Shown piece after piece: positions 7,077 through 15,049 of a stretch of 19,210 nucleotides of DNA; position 1 is the stretch's first letter; each line of letters starts with the position of its first letter. Origin of the DNA: CAZSBB01 sp964605235 (GTDB lineage: Bacteria; Planctomycetota; Phycisphaerae; Phycisphaerales; Phycisphaeraceae). Both the position numbers and the translations under genes were made by a program. The stretch is from positions 1-19,210 of the forward strand of contig CAZSBB010000064.1 in the NCBI GenBank assembly GCA_964605235.1. The letters run 5' to 3'. Below the pieces are notes generated by a model. That model saw only the letters and a list, made by a program, of their open reading frames with translations, made no database searches and was not told where the DNA came from.

Positions 7077-8614
7077 TCGGTGGCGCCCACGGCTTCGAGA
7101 TCGCGGCTGGCTTCCACGTGCCCCTCGGCTTTTTCCACGATGGGGGTTTTGCCGGAGAGCTGGTCGTCGATCTTCTGCAGTTCCTCGTCGATCTCCCCGA
7201 GCCGTTCGTTGATGAGCTCACGTTGGCGGGCGAGGTTGTCGCGGCGGGCGTGCAGGCGCACTTCGGGGCCGCCGTCGGTGCCGACCTGAGGCCAGTCGCC
7301 GTTGGTGATTTTGCCCGCCATGGCGGTGAGCGCTGCCGCCAGCTGGGTGTCGTGCAACTGGTCGCGCAGCAGTTCGGCGGTGATGGGCACGGCACTGCTG
7401 GCGTCGGCTTGATTGCGCAGCACGTCGCTCTCCCGGCGGGCTTTGATCATGTCCATGGTCTGCTGGGGCGACATGGCGACATAGAAGCCCGCCTGCGGAT
7501 CGACGCCCCAGGTTTCGTGGTCCTTGACGCGATGGATTTTCTGGCCGCTGGGGATGTAGTAATACGCGTTGGTGATTTTGAGCGCTCCGCCCTCTTCGAG
7601 CAGATGCAGCTGCTGGACGCTGCCTTTGCCGAAGGTGCGTTCGCCGATGAAGCGGGCGCGGTCGTTGTCCTTGAGCGCGCCGGCAAGGATTTCCGACGCC
7701 GAGGCGCTCGAGCCGTTGGCGAGAATGACCAGCGGCCCATCGAACAGCGTGCCCTCATCGGTGGAGCGTTCGACCTGCTCGGGCACGCGCCGGCCGCGCA
7801 CCGAGACGATGGTCTTGCCCGCCGGCAGGAACATGTCGGAAATCTCCACCGCCGATTCCAGCAGGCCGCCGGGGTTGAAGCGCACGTCGATGATCAGCCC
7901 ACGCAGGTTCTGGGCTTTCATGGCGTTGACCGCAGTGCGCAGTTCCGCGGCGGTGCGCTCGGAGAACTGGGTCAAACGGACGTAACCGATGCCCAGTTTG
8001 GGATCGATCAGCCAATCCCAGTGCTGCCCGTCGCCACGGCGGAGTCCCTTGACCGTGGAGATGTTGATGACCGCGCGGGTGATGGTGATGGTGGCTTCGT
8101 CGCCGGACTCATGGCGCACGCGAACGGTGACGTTGGTGCCCTCGGGGCCGGTGAGGCGTTCGACGGCTTCGGAGATTTTCATGCCTTCGGTGTCGGTGCC
8201 GTCGATGGTGAGGATGATGTCCCCCGCCATGATGCCCGCCTTCCACGCCGGCGATTCCTCCAGCGGGGAGACGATTTTCACCCGGCGCAGGTCGGGGTCG
8301 GTGATGACCTCAGCGCCGATGCCGCTGAACGAGCCGCGCACATGCTTGTCGAACTGCTTGAGGTCTTCGTCGGTCAGGTAATTGGTGTAGGGATCGCCCA
8401 GGGAATCGATCATGCCCTGCACCGCGGATTTGATCATGGCGTCGGTGTCGGGCTCGGTGACATAGCCCTCGACCAGCTCGTGGCGCAGCGCCGCCAGCAG
8501 GCCCAGCTCGTTGAACGCGCTCTTGCGGAACGCCAGGGTGTTGGGCGCCCACAGCAGCAGATTCGCCGCCAGCAGACCCAGGAGAATGACCGTGTTGAAC
8601 CGGCGGCTGCGCAT
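7073..8614 (-). CDS. S41 carboxy-terminal processing protease
   Basis: The 513-residue product is a CtpA or Prc-type tail-specific serine protease that cleaves proteins near their C-terminus in the cell envelope. An N-terminal hydrophobic segment (about 8-28) serves as signal anchor. A PDZ domain spans roughly 93-180, followed by the S41 core with IDVRFNPGG (242-250). The Ser/Lys dyad is S305 in NGSSASASEI and K330 in GERTFGKGS, 25 residues apart as in Prc and the D1 protease. The tail (about 455-490) looks like a short coiled coil. I chose the ATG at 8614 because AAGGA lies seven to eight bases upstream and a promoter at 8652-8680 ends just before it. The longer frame to 8842 would translate the promoter and an inverted repeat. 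tsaD follows with a four-base overlap. Confidence 0.93.
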   Translation of the reverse strand: MRSRRFNTVILLGLLAANLLLWAPNTLAFRKSAFNELGLLAALRHELVEGYVTEPDTDAMIKSAVQGMIDSLGDPYTNYLTDEDLKQFDKHVRGSFSGIGAEVITDPDLRRVKIVSPLEESPAWKAGIMAGDIILTIDGTDTEGMKISEAVERLTGPEGTNVTVRVRHESGDEATITITRAVINISTVKGLRRGDGQHWDWLIDPKLGIGYVRLTQFSERTAAELRTAVNAMKAQNLRGLIIDVRFNPGGLLESAVEISDMFLPAGKTIVSVRGRRVPEQVERSTDEGTLFDGPLVILANGSSASASEILAGALKDNDRARFIGERTFGKGSVQQLHLLEEGGALKITNAYYYIPSGQKIHRVKDHETWGVDPQAGFYVAMSPQQTMDMIKARRESDVLRNQADASSAVPITAELLRDQLHDTQLAAALTAMAGKITNGDWPQVGTDGGPEVRLHARRDNLARQRELINERLGEIDEELQKIDDQLSGKTPIVEKAEGHVEASRDLEAVGATE

Positions 8615-8651
8615 GAGCTTCCTTTCCACATTGCTGAGCATGGTGGAGGAA

Positions 8652-8680
8652 ATAGTACGCCCGCACGCGCCGGGCGGCAA
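8652..8680 (-). promoter_or_regulatory. Sigma-70 promoter for the protease-tsaD pair
   Basis: On the minus strand TTGCCG (8675-8680) and TACTAT (8652-8657) are 17 bases apart, each with four of six consensus bases. Transcription would begin near 8645, giving a leader of about 30 bases before the ATG at 8614. This placement argues against starts at 8641 or further upstream. Confidence 0.45.
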
Positions 8681-8723
8681 AGAACGCGGCAAGAGTTGCA
8701 GGCGCGCCCCGGAAAAAACGCGG

Positions 8724-8871
8724 TTGCCCGTGGCGATCAACGAGCCGGAAGCGTGAGCGACGGGCAGCGTCAGGGGACGCCGGTAATCTTTCGGCAAGAC
8801 CACCGGCGTCTCTGGACGCCAAGCGCTCTGACCGTCGCTCACGCTTCCGGCTCGTTGATCGCCACGGGCAA
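8724..8871. repeat. 148-bp element with 40-bp perfect inverted ends
   Basis: Bases 8724-8763 are the exact reverse complement of 8832-8871. The interior contains a second inverted repeat, GACGCCGGT against ACCGGCGTC, between about 8775 and 8810, so the whole unit could fold as a hairpin within a hairpin. It lies between the stop of the secreted protein (8901) and the protease promoter. It may stop transcription between them, although it has no T-run. The motif GCCGGAAGCGTGAGCGAC in the ends looks like repeats I remember from planctomycete genomes; that recollection needs a search. No transposase is present. Confidence 0.8.
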
Positions 8872-8900
8872 TTGCACCTACCGGGGAACTTCCGGGGGGA

Positions 8901-11900
8901 TTACTTCTCGGCGAACTTGTCTTCGGTCACCAGGTGCGAAACGGGCGAGGGTTTGCTGAGTTTGCCGTCGGCGTTCTGGCGGACCAGGAAGAAATACATG
9001 TCGATCTTGGGTCGCATACCGACCACGAGCTGGCCGTCGGTGTAGTTGCCGCGCATCTGCTCGGCGCCGCGGCCATCGGGATAGCGGGAGAGATAGAGCA
9101 GATACTTGGCGCCTTCTTCCTGTGGGAAGCGGATGATCATCCGCCGGCCGTCGTTCCACTGATGCGGCGGCTCCCAGCCCGTGATCGCCGGCGCGGGGTC
9201 CACGCCTTCCGCCTGCAATTTCGCCAGCGGATGCTCCTGCGGACCCTGCCATTGCGGAGTGGGACGAACCTGCGCGTAACGCGCCAGCACCGCGTCGGTC
9301 TGGTCGCCCGGCTGGTCGTATTCCGCCTGCAGACCCGCCAACTCGAAGCTGCGCTGGGGGACGACTTTCATCTCGCCCAGCCAGTGGGTGCTGTTGCGGG
9401 TTTCAAGCAGGACCCGCTCCAGTCGCAAAGGCTGATCGACCACGCCGTCGCCGCCTTCATGCTTCCACCAGGTGATTTCCAGGCCGTGCGTCTGATCCCA
9501 GGGATGATTCGACGGCAGCGGGAAGCGCACGTAGCGCCATCCTTCAAAATTGACGAACGACCAGGTGTGCGTGTCATCGCAGTTCCAGTCTTCCGCGGTG
9601 CCGACACTGGTCCAGACTTCGCCCTTGGCGTCCCGGACCTGATACACCACGCGGCCCCAGGAGGCGTTGCCGTTGATCCAGACGCCCAGGGCGCTGGCTT
9701 GGCCGGGGATCGCCAGCGGCGCGGCGGGGACGAGGGAGACGTAACCCGCCATCAGCGGCTTGTCGTCCACCGGACGCGCCGGCAGGGTGACTTTCGCCGC
9801 CGGGCCGTGGCTCGATGAACCGTCCAGAGCGACGGCAATGTTGGGATCGACCTGCCGATTCACGCCCACATGATTCTGGGCGTAACTGTCCTGCGGGCTG
9901 CGGTCCACGCGCCAGTGGCCGGAAGTGAAATCCGCCAGCGCGACGGTGGTCGCGGCGGGCGCCTGGTCATAGCGTGGCGGGTTGACGGGGATGATCCGGC
10001 TGGCGACGCCGGCGCCCTGCAACCACACCGGGGCGGGGGAAATGGTCAAGCGCACTTTGCCCGCGGTGATGGGCAGCTTGGTGGTGTTGCCCATGCCGTC
10101 GGTCAGCAGCGCGGCGCCCTGGCCGGCGACCTGGACGTCGACTTCCTGCTCGCCGCGCACGCGCCACAACGCGTGGCGGTAGTCGCCGGTCGCCTGATGG
10201 AGAAAGCTCAGGCCAAAGGTGGTCAGCACGTCCGCCGGCACGCGTCCGGCGACATCCGCGCCGCACACCATGCGGGTGGTGGTCGCCAGGGTGGCGACGG
10301 CGGGCTTGGGACATTCCAGGGGAATCCGCGCCCACACGCCGGCGCCGTAGTGCTCGGCGCCGTAGTAGTTGCCCGCATCATGCGGCACAATGCCTGCCTC
10401 AAAGCGCTCGATGTTGTACGCCATGCCCGTCAACCAGTAGCGCGGATAATGCTCCGCCTGCTGCTGGAGCGTCAGCGCGCCGGGATTGGTCGGGAGGAAC
10501 GGCCCTTCGCACCAGTAAATGCCATGCTGGGGCCAGCCGGTTCGCGCCGCTTCCTGGCGCAAGGTCCACAGATAGTTGATGGTGCCCACCGCCACCGGCA
10601 CCTCGGGGGTCAACTCGAACATCGGCATGTCCATGCCATAAGCGTCCACCAACTCCTTGGGGAAATCATGCTCCAGGAAAGGAATGGTGTTCTGCGGGCC
10701 GCCCCATTGCAGGACAAGCTTGGCGGAAGGCGCCTTCTGCCGCATCATCCGGCCGATGGTCTCGAAAATAGTCATCTGCCGGCGCAGGTTCTTCATGGCC
10801 GCTTCATCAAACGGCCACGGTCCCTGCCCGGTGTAGCGGGGGTTGACGGCATGGGTGTAGCTATGGTCGAAGCCCCATTCCCCGCCGTAGAAATAGGTCG
10901 CCTCGTTGTACAGGTTGTAGACCGGCTCCATCAGCTTCCACTCGTCGTCGAGCATCTTGCGCACCTGCTCGGGGTCGTTCTCCTTGAGCCGGTGATAGAT
11001 GGCGACGATGGTGTGCGGGCCGCCGGGGAGGAAGTCGTACTTCTTGAGCAGCTCGGGGGTGAAGAAGCCGGTGTGCAGATCGTTGAGCCGGATGCCGATC
11101 TTTCGCAGCGAAGCGAGGATGGGATCGTTGGCGGGTTTGTTGACGGAAAACGCCACATAATGTCCCAGCAGGTTCCAGGCGCCAAAGCGGGTTTCGTTGA
11201 GCGCATTGCCATAGGTGCGGTCGTTGGGCGGCAACAGCACGAGCGACAGGGTGTTCTGCCGCACCACCTCGCCCACCTGCACGCGGATGCGCAGTTCATG
11301 CCAACCGAGACGGGTGACGTCCTTGAGGGTCAGCGCCAGGTCCGCCTGCCCGCGCGCCGGAAGCGTGCCGGTGGTGGTGGTGCGGGTGGTTTGCGTGCCG
11401 TCGTAGCTGGTGGTTTCCAGGGTGACGGTCGCGGGGAGGGACGTATCGCTTTCGCTGCTGAGCGCGAGGGTGTACTGCGGCTGCTGGGGTTGTTCGAAGA
11501 GGTGGCCGTATTCCAGCGGTTTGACTTCGTAGCTGAAGGGCGCGCTGGCGAGGGTGACGCCGACGACGCGCAGGCTGCTGTCGGGGCCGGCGGGATGTTC
11601 GCCGTAGTAGATGGGATCGGGATAGCCGCGCAGGAGGCTGACGGGCTTGGTGATCTGCAGGTCGATCAGTTCGCCGCGCTGGTCGTTGAAGCCGTAGAAC
11701 GCATCGGTGTCGACCGGCACGCGGACGAGATAAATCGGCTGGCCGTTGGGCGCGGTGCGGTCGGTGCGGACCACGTTGCCGGCGGCGATGGCGGCGTCGG
11801 TGACTTCGAACGCCGAAGTGGCGCAGTAGCCGCCCATCGACTTGTAGAAGCGCAGCACGCCGCGCGGCACCTGCCCCGCTTGCCGATCATCAACCCACAC

Positions 11901-12863
11901 CGCCAGGTACGCCGTCTGCCAGGGACGGTACGGCACGCGCAGGTTGTACTCGGCGGGGTCCATGTCGAACGGATCGGGCCAGGAAGTTCGGCCGTTGACG
12001 TACGGGGCGTCAGGACCCGAGCCATGCGTCAGGCGGTAGCGCCAGATGCAGCGCGACAGGTCCAACGCCGGCCCCGCGGTGAGCAGGTGCATGGGGACCA
12101 CGTCCGAGCCGCCCGGCACGGTGAGGCTGACCGCCGTCGAAGCGCTGTGGGCGATGGCGTCGGCGCTGTGGCCGTAGTGGGTCAGGTCCAGTGACAGATG
12201 GGAACTGTCGGCCGGGGGCGTGGCGCGAGTCAGGGATTCAACCTTCGCCCCGCGCACCACCGTCACCACCAGCGTCGCCGGCTCCGCCAACGGGGTGCGG
12301 TGTTCCGCCAGCAGGCGACTGTCCATCCACAACTGGCTGCCCTTATCGGTGAGCACCATGCGCAGGGTGTACGGCTTTTCCGTCAGCGGGACGATGTCAC
12401 TGTAGTCCTGGCCGATCTCCGCGCGGTCGTGGTCATCCCACAGGTTGCGCACGGCGGGAAAACGCCAGCCATACTGGATACTGCCCTGCGGCTCGAAGCG
12501 CGTGCTGAACGGGCGCTCGGACGCCTGCACCGTGTGCAGCTTCTGCCCGTTGGCCATGGCGGTCAGTTGCACCCGCGGCCCCGCCAGCAGCACGGCAGAG
12601 GTGGTGAGCTGGGCGACCTTGCCTTCGGCGGGCAGCAGTTCCACGGTCACCCGGCTGTTGGTCTGGGTGAGATAAAAGCGGAGCGACAGTTCGGTGGGCG
12701 CGGCGATCGGCTGGTGATAACGGAACGCTGCCTGCGTCGCCCCGCCGGTGTCGACCGCATCCCCCTGCCAGGCGCCCGGGTCCGCCGCCTGCAGCCCCGA
12801 CGTCGCCCCCAACATCAACCACATCGCCACCAACGCCGCGTGCGCCATGGAGGTCAACCGCAT
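8901..12863 (-). CDS. Large secreted protein, glycosidase-like core
   Basis: This 1320-residue protein begins with a clear signal peptide (MRLTSMAHAALVAMWLMLGA, cleavage likely after LQA or LQAA near 26-27). The first 540 or so residues look like beta-sandwich modules, including a segment near 160-210 of LamG-like flavour. Residues about 550-850 look like a TIM barrel of the clan GH-A type: N654-E655 in YNEATYF would be the acid/base, and E786 in YWCEGPF the nucleophile, 131 residues apart. A beta domain follows to about 950, a carbohydrate-binding-like jelly roll at about 970-1165, and a fibronectin-III-like end at about 1225-1310. I cannot assign a family, and the catalytic roles are inference. 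The ATG at 12863 has AAGGG seven to eight bases upstream and directly precedes the signal peptide; the frame is open to 12944 but that adds a non-signal-like stretch. It is probably transcribed alone. Confidence 0.8.
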   Translation of the reverse strand: MRLTSMAHAALVAMWLMLGATSGLQAADPGAWQGDAVDTGGATQAAFRYHQPIAAPTELSLRFYLTQTNSRVTVELLPAEGKVAQLTTSAVLLAGPRVQLTAMANGQKLHTVQASERPFSTRFEPQGSIQYGWRFPAVRNLWDDHDRAEIGQDYSDIVPLTEKPYTLRMVLTDKGSQLWMDSRLLAEHRTPLAEPATLVVTVVRGAKVESLTRATPPADSSHLSLDLTHYGHSADAIAHSASTAVSLTVPGGSDVVPMHLLTAGPALDLSRCIWRYRLTHGSGPDAPYVNGRTSWPDPFDMDPAEYNLRVPYRPWQTAYLAVWVDDRQAGQVPRGVLRFYKSMGGYCATSAFEVTDAAIAAGNVVRTDRTAPNGQPIYLVRVPVDTDAFYGFNDQRGELIDLQITKPVSLLRGYPDPIYYGEHPAGPDSSLRVVGVTLASAPFSYEVKPLEYGHLFEQPQQPQYTLALSSESDTSLPATVTLETTSYDGTQTTRTTTTGTLPARGQADLALTLKDVTRLGWHELRIRVQVGEVVRQNTLSLVLLPPNDRTYGNALNETRFGAWNLLGHYVAFSVNKPANDPILASLRKIGIRLNDLHTGFFTPELLKKYDFLPGGPHTIVAIYHRLKENDPEQVRKMLDDEWKLMEPVYNLYNEATYFYGGEWGFDHSYTHAVNPRYTGQGPWPFDEAAMKNLRRQMTIFETIGRMMRQKAPSAKLVLQWGGPQNTIPFLEHDFPKELVDAYGMDMPMFELTPEVPVAVGTINYLWTLRQEAARTGWPQHGIYWCEGPFLPTNPGALTLQQQAEHYPRYWLTGMAYNIERFEAGIVPHDAGNYYGAEHYGAGVWARIPLECPKPAVATLATTTRMVCGADVAGRVPADVLTTFGLSFLHQATGDYRHALWRVRGEQEVDVQVAGQGAALLTDGMGNTTKLPITAGKVRLTISPAPVWLQGAGVASRIIPVNPPRYDQAPAATTVALADFTSGHWRVDRSPQDSYAQNHVGVNRQVDPNIAVALDGSSSHGPAAKVTLPARPVDDKPLMAGYVSLVPAAPLAIPGQASALGVWINGNASWGRVVYQVRDAKGEVWTSVGTAEDWNCDDTHTWSFVNFEGWRYVRFPLPSNHPWDQTHGLEITWWKHEGGDGVVDQPLRLERVLLETRNSTHWLGEMKVVPQRSFELAGLQAEYDQPGDQTDAVLARYAQVRPTPQWQGPQEHPLAKLQAEGVDPAPAITGWEPPHQWNDGRRMIIRFPQEEGAKYLLYLSRYPDGRGAEQMRGNYTDGQLVVGMRPKIDMYFFLVRQNADGKLSKPSPVSHLVTEDKFAEK

Positions 12864-12911
12864 GCAACTGCCCTTCTGTCTGACGGAGAAAATGGAACCA
12901 GCCGAACGCTG

Positions 12912-12940
12912 AGCATATAACGTTTTTATGTCGGCGACAA
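12912..12940 (-). promoter_or_regulatory. Possible promoter of the secreted protein
   Basis: On the minus strand TTGTCG (12935-12940) and TATGCT (12912-12917) are separated by 17 AT-rich bases, each matching four of six consensus positions. The leader to the ATG at 12863 would be about 42 bases. It also lies inside the longer reading frame, which supports the shorter start. Confidence 0.4.
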
Positions 12941-12981
12941 TCAATTCTGAAGGCGCGGGCGCGGGGCAATAAAAGAGGGAC

Positions 12982-13008
12982 GTGCATTATTTTGGTCAAA
13001 TCATGCAC
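12982..13008. repeat. Imperfect palindrome GTGCATTATTT
   Basis: GTGCAT (12982-12987) pairs with ATGCAC (13003-13008); after one mismatch, four further A-T pairs follow around a five-base loop. The left half with its flank, GAGGGACGTGCATTATTTT, resembles the left half of the palindrome at 5325-5390. It looks like a decayed member of the same family. It lies about 120 bases upstream of the secreted-protein start. Confidence 0.5.
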
Positions 13009-13035
13009 TTCGAAACTATCTCAAAAGAATAGAAA

Positions 13036-13143
13036 CCACAGAGCCACAGAGATCACCGAGAAATGCTCACCGAGAATGCGGGAAAACCCAGCGGACAAGT
13101 CAGCTCCTCACGCTTGCTCTCGGTGTTCTCTGTGCCTCTGTGG
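13036..13143. repeat. CACAGAG-type inverted repeat, copy 1
   Basis: The left arm CCACAGAGCCACAGAG (13036-13051) and the right arm CTCTGTGCCTCTGTGG (13128-13143) form an inverted repeat with one central mismatch. Pairing extends outward imperfectly to about 13012 and 13162 (GAAACTATCTCAAAA against TTTTGAGACAATTTC). It starts about 50 bases after the stop of the downstream ABC gene. A second element at 17844-17950 is similar along its whole length, including the loop. Repeats of this CACAGAG kind are, to my memory, common in intergenic DNA of environmental bacteria; their origin is not something I can state. Confidence 0.75.
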
Positions 13144-13191
13144 TGCGTTTTGAGACAATTTCTTATTCCTGTGGTGCCCCGGTGGGAATCC

Positions 13192-15048
13192 TCACGCTTC
13201 GGTGGCGCGGATGAACTGGCGATACAGGTTGGCGTACACCCCGCCGGTGGCGAGCAGTTGTTCGTGCGAGCCGCGCTCGATGATGCGGCCATGGTCCAGC
13301 ACCAGCACGCGGGTGGCGTTGCGAATGGTGCTCAGGCGATGGGCGACCACGAAGCACGTGCGGTCCTGGAACAGCACTTCCAGTGATCTCTGAATGCGGG
13401 CTTCGGTCATGGTGTCTACGCTGCTGGTCGCTTCGTCGAGGATCAGAATGCGCGGGTCCGCCAGCATCGCACGCGTGAAGCACACCAGTTGCCGCTGTCC
13501 CAGCGACAGCCCCGCCCCGCGCTCGCCCACCACGGTGTACAGGCCCTGCGGCAGGGCTTCGAACAGGTCCAGACAACCGAGCTTGCGGGCGGCATCAATC
13601 ACCTGCGCATCGGTGGCGTCCGGCTTGCCCACCTTGATGTTGTCCATCACGGTGCCGGTGAACAGGAAGTTGACCTGCAGCACGATGCCCATCTGCCGAT
13701 GCAGCGACTCACTGCTGACCAGGCGGGTGTCGTGCCCATCCATCAGCACCGCGCCCTGCGTGGGCAGGTAGAACTTGCTGATGAGATTGATGATGGTGCT
13801 CTTGCCGCAGCCGGTGTGCCCGACCAGGGCGATCACCTCGCCCGGCGCTGCCGTGAAACTCACCTCATGCAGCACCGGGCGCCCCGCCACATAGGCGAAC
13901 GTCACGTCGCGCAGCTCCACCTGGCCACGGATCGGCGGCAGGGTCTGCGCGTCCGGCGGGTCGCACCAGTCCGGCTCGCTGTCGAGCAGGCGGAACAACC
14001 GCTCCGCGCCCGCCATCGCCCCCAGCGCCTGCGTGTACAGCGTGCCGATCACCTGGATCGGCTGAAAGAACACGTTGGCGAGGAAGAAGAACACGATCAG
14101 GTCGCCCGGCTTGAGGCCCGGCGTATCGCCCAGCGCCCAGTAGCCGCCCACAATCAGCAGGCTGGCGATGAAGAACTGGTTGTTCAACTGCAGCAGCGGC
14201 GTGTACTGGGCATTGGCGCGGCTGACGTTGACGTTCATCTCCGAATGGCTGCTGATCAGGTCCGCGAACATGTGGGCGTTGACGTCCTGCCGCACAAAAC
14301 CCTGCGTCACCCGGATGCCCGACACGCTCTCGGCGATGGAGGCGGTCACCCGGCTGTAGGACTCCTGCACGTCGCGGTGCACCTTGGCGAACCGCCCGGC
14401 AAAGGCGCGGTTCATCAACCAGATCACCGGCGCCAACCCCGCCACCAGCAGGAACAACACCCAGTTGAGCCACGCCATGGCGATCGCCGCCACCAGCATC
14501 TGCCCGCCGTTGACGATGCCGATGAAGAACACTTCCTGCACCCCGGCGCGCACGCTGTCCACGTCGGACGTGAATCGGCTGATCAGTCGGCCAACCTTCA
14601 TGCGTTCAAAAAAGCTCATTGGCATGACCTGCAGCTTGGCGAACATGGCGTTGCGCAGGTCGTGCACCACGTTCTCCCCCAGCTCCATCGCCAGCCGGGA
14701 GCGGAAGTGCATGGTGAACTGGGTGAACGCCGCCAGCGCCGCGTAGGCGATGACCGCCCACACCAGCCCCACGCCTTCGGCGCTCAAGGGCAGGCCCCAG
14801 AGGTTGTGCCCGGACACCGGCCCCCGCATGATCCAGCCGACCAGCAGCGCCAGCAGGGGAAGCTGAATCGAACGCACCGTGACGATCACCGCCAGCCAGT
14901 TGCGCTTGCGGGCGTAGGGTTTGGTGTAGCGGAACAGGCGCAGGATAAGCCTGAAATCCAATGGGCGCGTGTCCGCGTCCACCTCGCCGGCGACGCGCGC
15001 CACCCGCGCCCCGCCGCCGCCGCCACCGCCTAGCACCGAACCAACCAT
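13192..15048 (-). CDS. ABC exporter half-transporter (B subunit)
   Basis: A 618-residue membrane ATPase with an N-terminal six-helix exporter domain (about 45-350) and a C-terminal nucleotide-binding domain. Walker A is GHTGCGKST (410-418) and Walker B is ILILDE with the catalytic E539. The H-loop is H570 and the Q-loop sits in IVLQVN. The signature is LSLGQ (514-518) rather than LSGGQ. The protein opens with seven glycines encoded by a CCG/CCA run. The ATG at 15048 lies one base after the stop of the preceding ABC gene, with GGAG just upstream, so the two are translationally coupled. It most likely pairs with that protein as a heterodimeric exporter of lipid, peptide or drug-like substrates (compare MdlA/MdlB, BmrC/BmrD). 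The substrate is unknown. Confidence 0.92.
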   Translation of the reverse strand: MVGSVLGGGGGGGARVARVAGEVDADTRPLDFRLILRLFRYTKPYARKRNWLAVIVTVRSIQLPLLALLVGWIMRGPVSGHNLWGLPLSAEGVGLVWAVIAYAALAAFTQFTMHFRSRLAMELGENVVHDLRNAMFAKLQVMPMSFFERMKVGRLISRFTSDVDSVRAGVQEVFFIGIVNGGQMLVAAIAMAWLNWVLFLLVAGLAPVIWLMNRAFAGRFAKVHRDVQESYSRVTASIAESVSGIRVTQGFVRQDVNAHMFADLISSHSEMNVNVSRANAQYTPLLQLNNQFFIASLLIVGGYWALGDTPGLKPGDLIVFFFLANVFFQPIQVIGTLYTQALGAMAGAERLFRLLDSEPDWCDPPDAQTLPPIRGQVELRDVTFAYVAGRPVLHEVSFTAAPGEVIALVGHTGCGKSTIINLISKFYLPTQGAVLMDGHDTRLVSSESLHRQMGIVLQVNFLFTGTVMDNIKVGKPDATDAQVIDAARKLGCLDLFEALPQGLYTVVGERGAGLSLGQRQLVCFTRAMLADPRILILDEATSSVDTMTEARIQRSLEVLFQDRTCFVVAHRLSTIRNATRVLVLDHGRIIERGSHEQLLATGGVYANLYRQFIRATEA

Positions 15049-15049
15049 A

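Noticed and set aside
8615..8842. N-terminal extension of the S41 protease
   Set aside because: It would translate the promoter and half of the 148-bp inverted repeat, whereas the ATG at 8614 has a good ribosome site and leads straight into the signal anchor.
9870..12920. Long plus-strand reading frames opposite the secreted protein
   Set aside because: Same antisense artefact; no start with a ribosome site, no recognisable domains, while the minus strand has a signal peptide and domain-like sequence.
13036..13143. CRISPR-like short repeats (CACAGAG words)
   Set aside because: The words form one inverted repeat with irregular spacing; there are no regular repeats and spacers and no cas genes.
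13063..13386. Plus-strand reading frame beginning in the repeat at 13063
   Set aside because: Its opening SVFSVPLW peptide is just the translation of the CACAGAG repeat arm, and the rest is antisense to the ABC gene.
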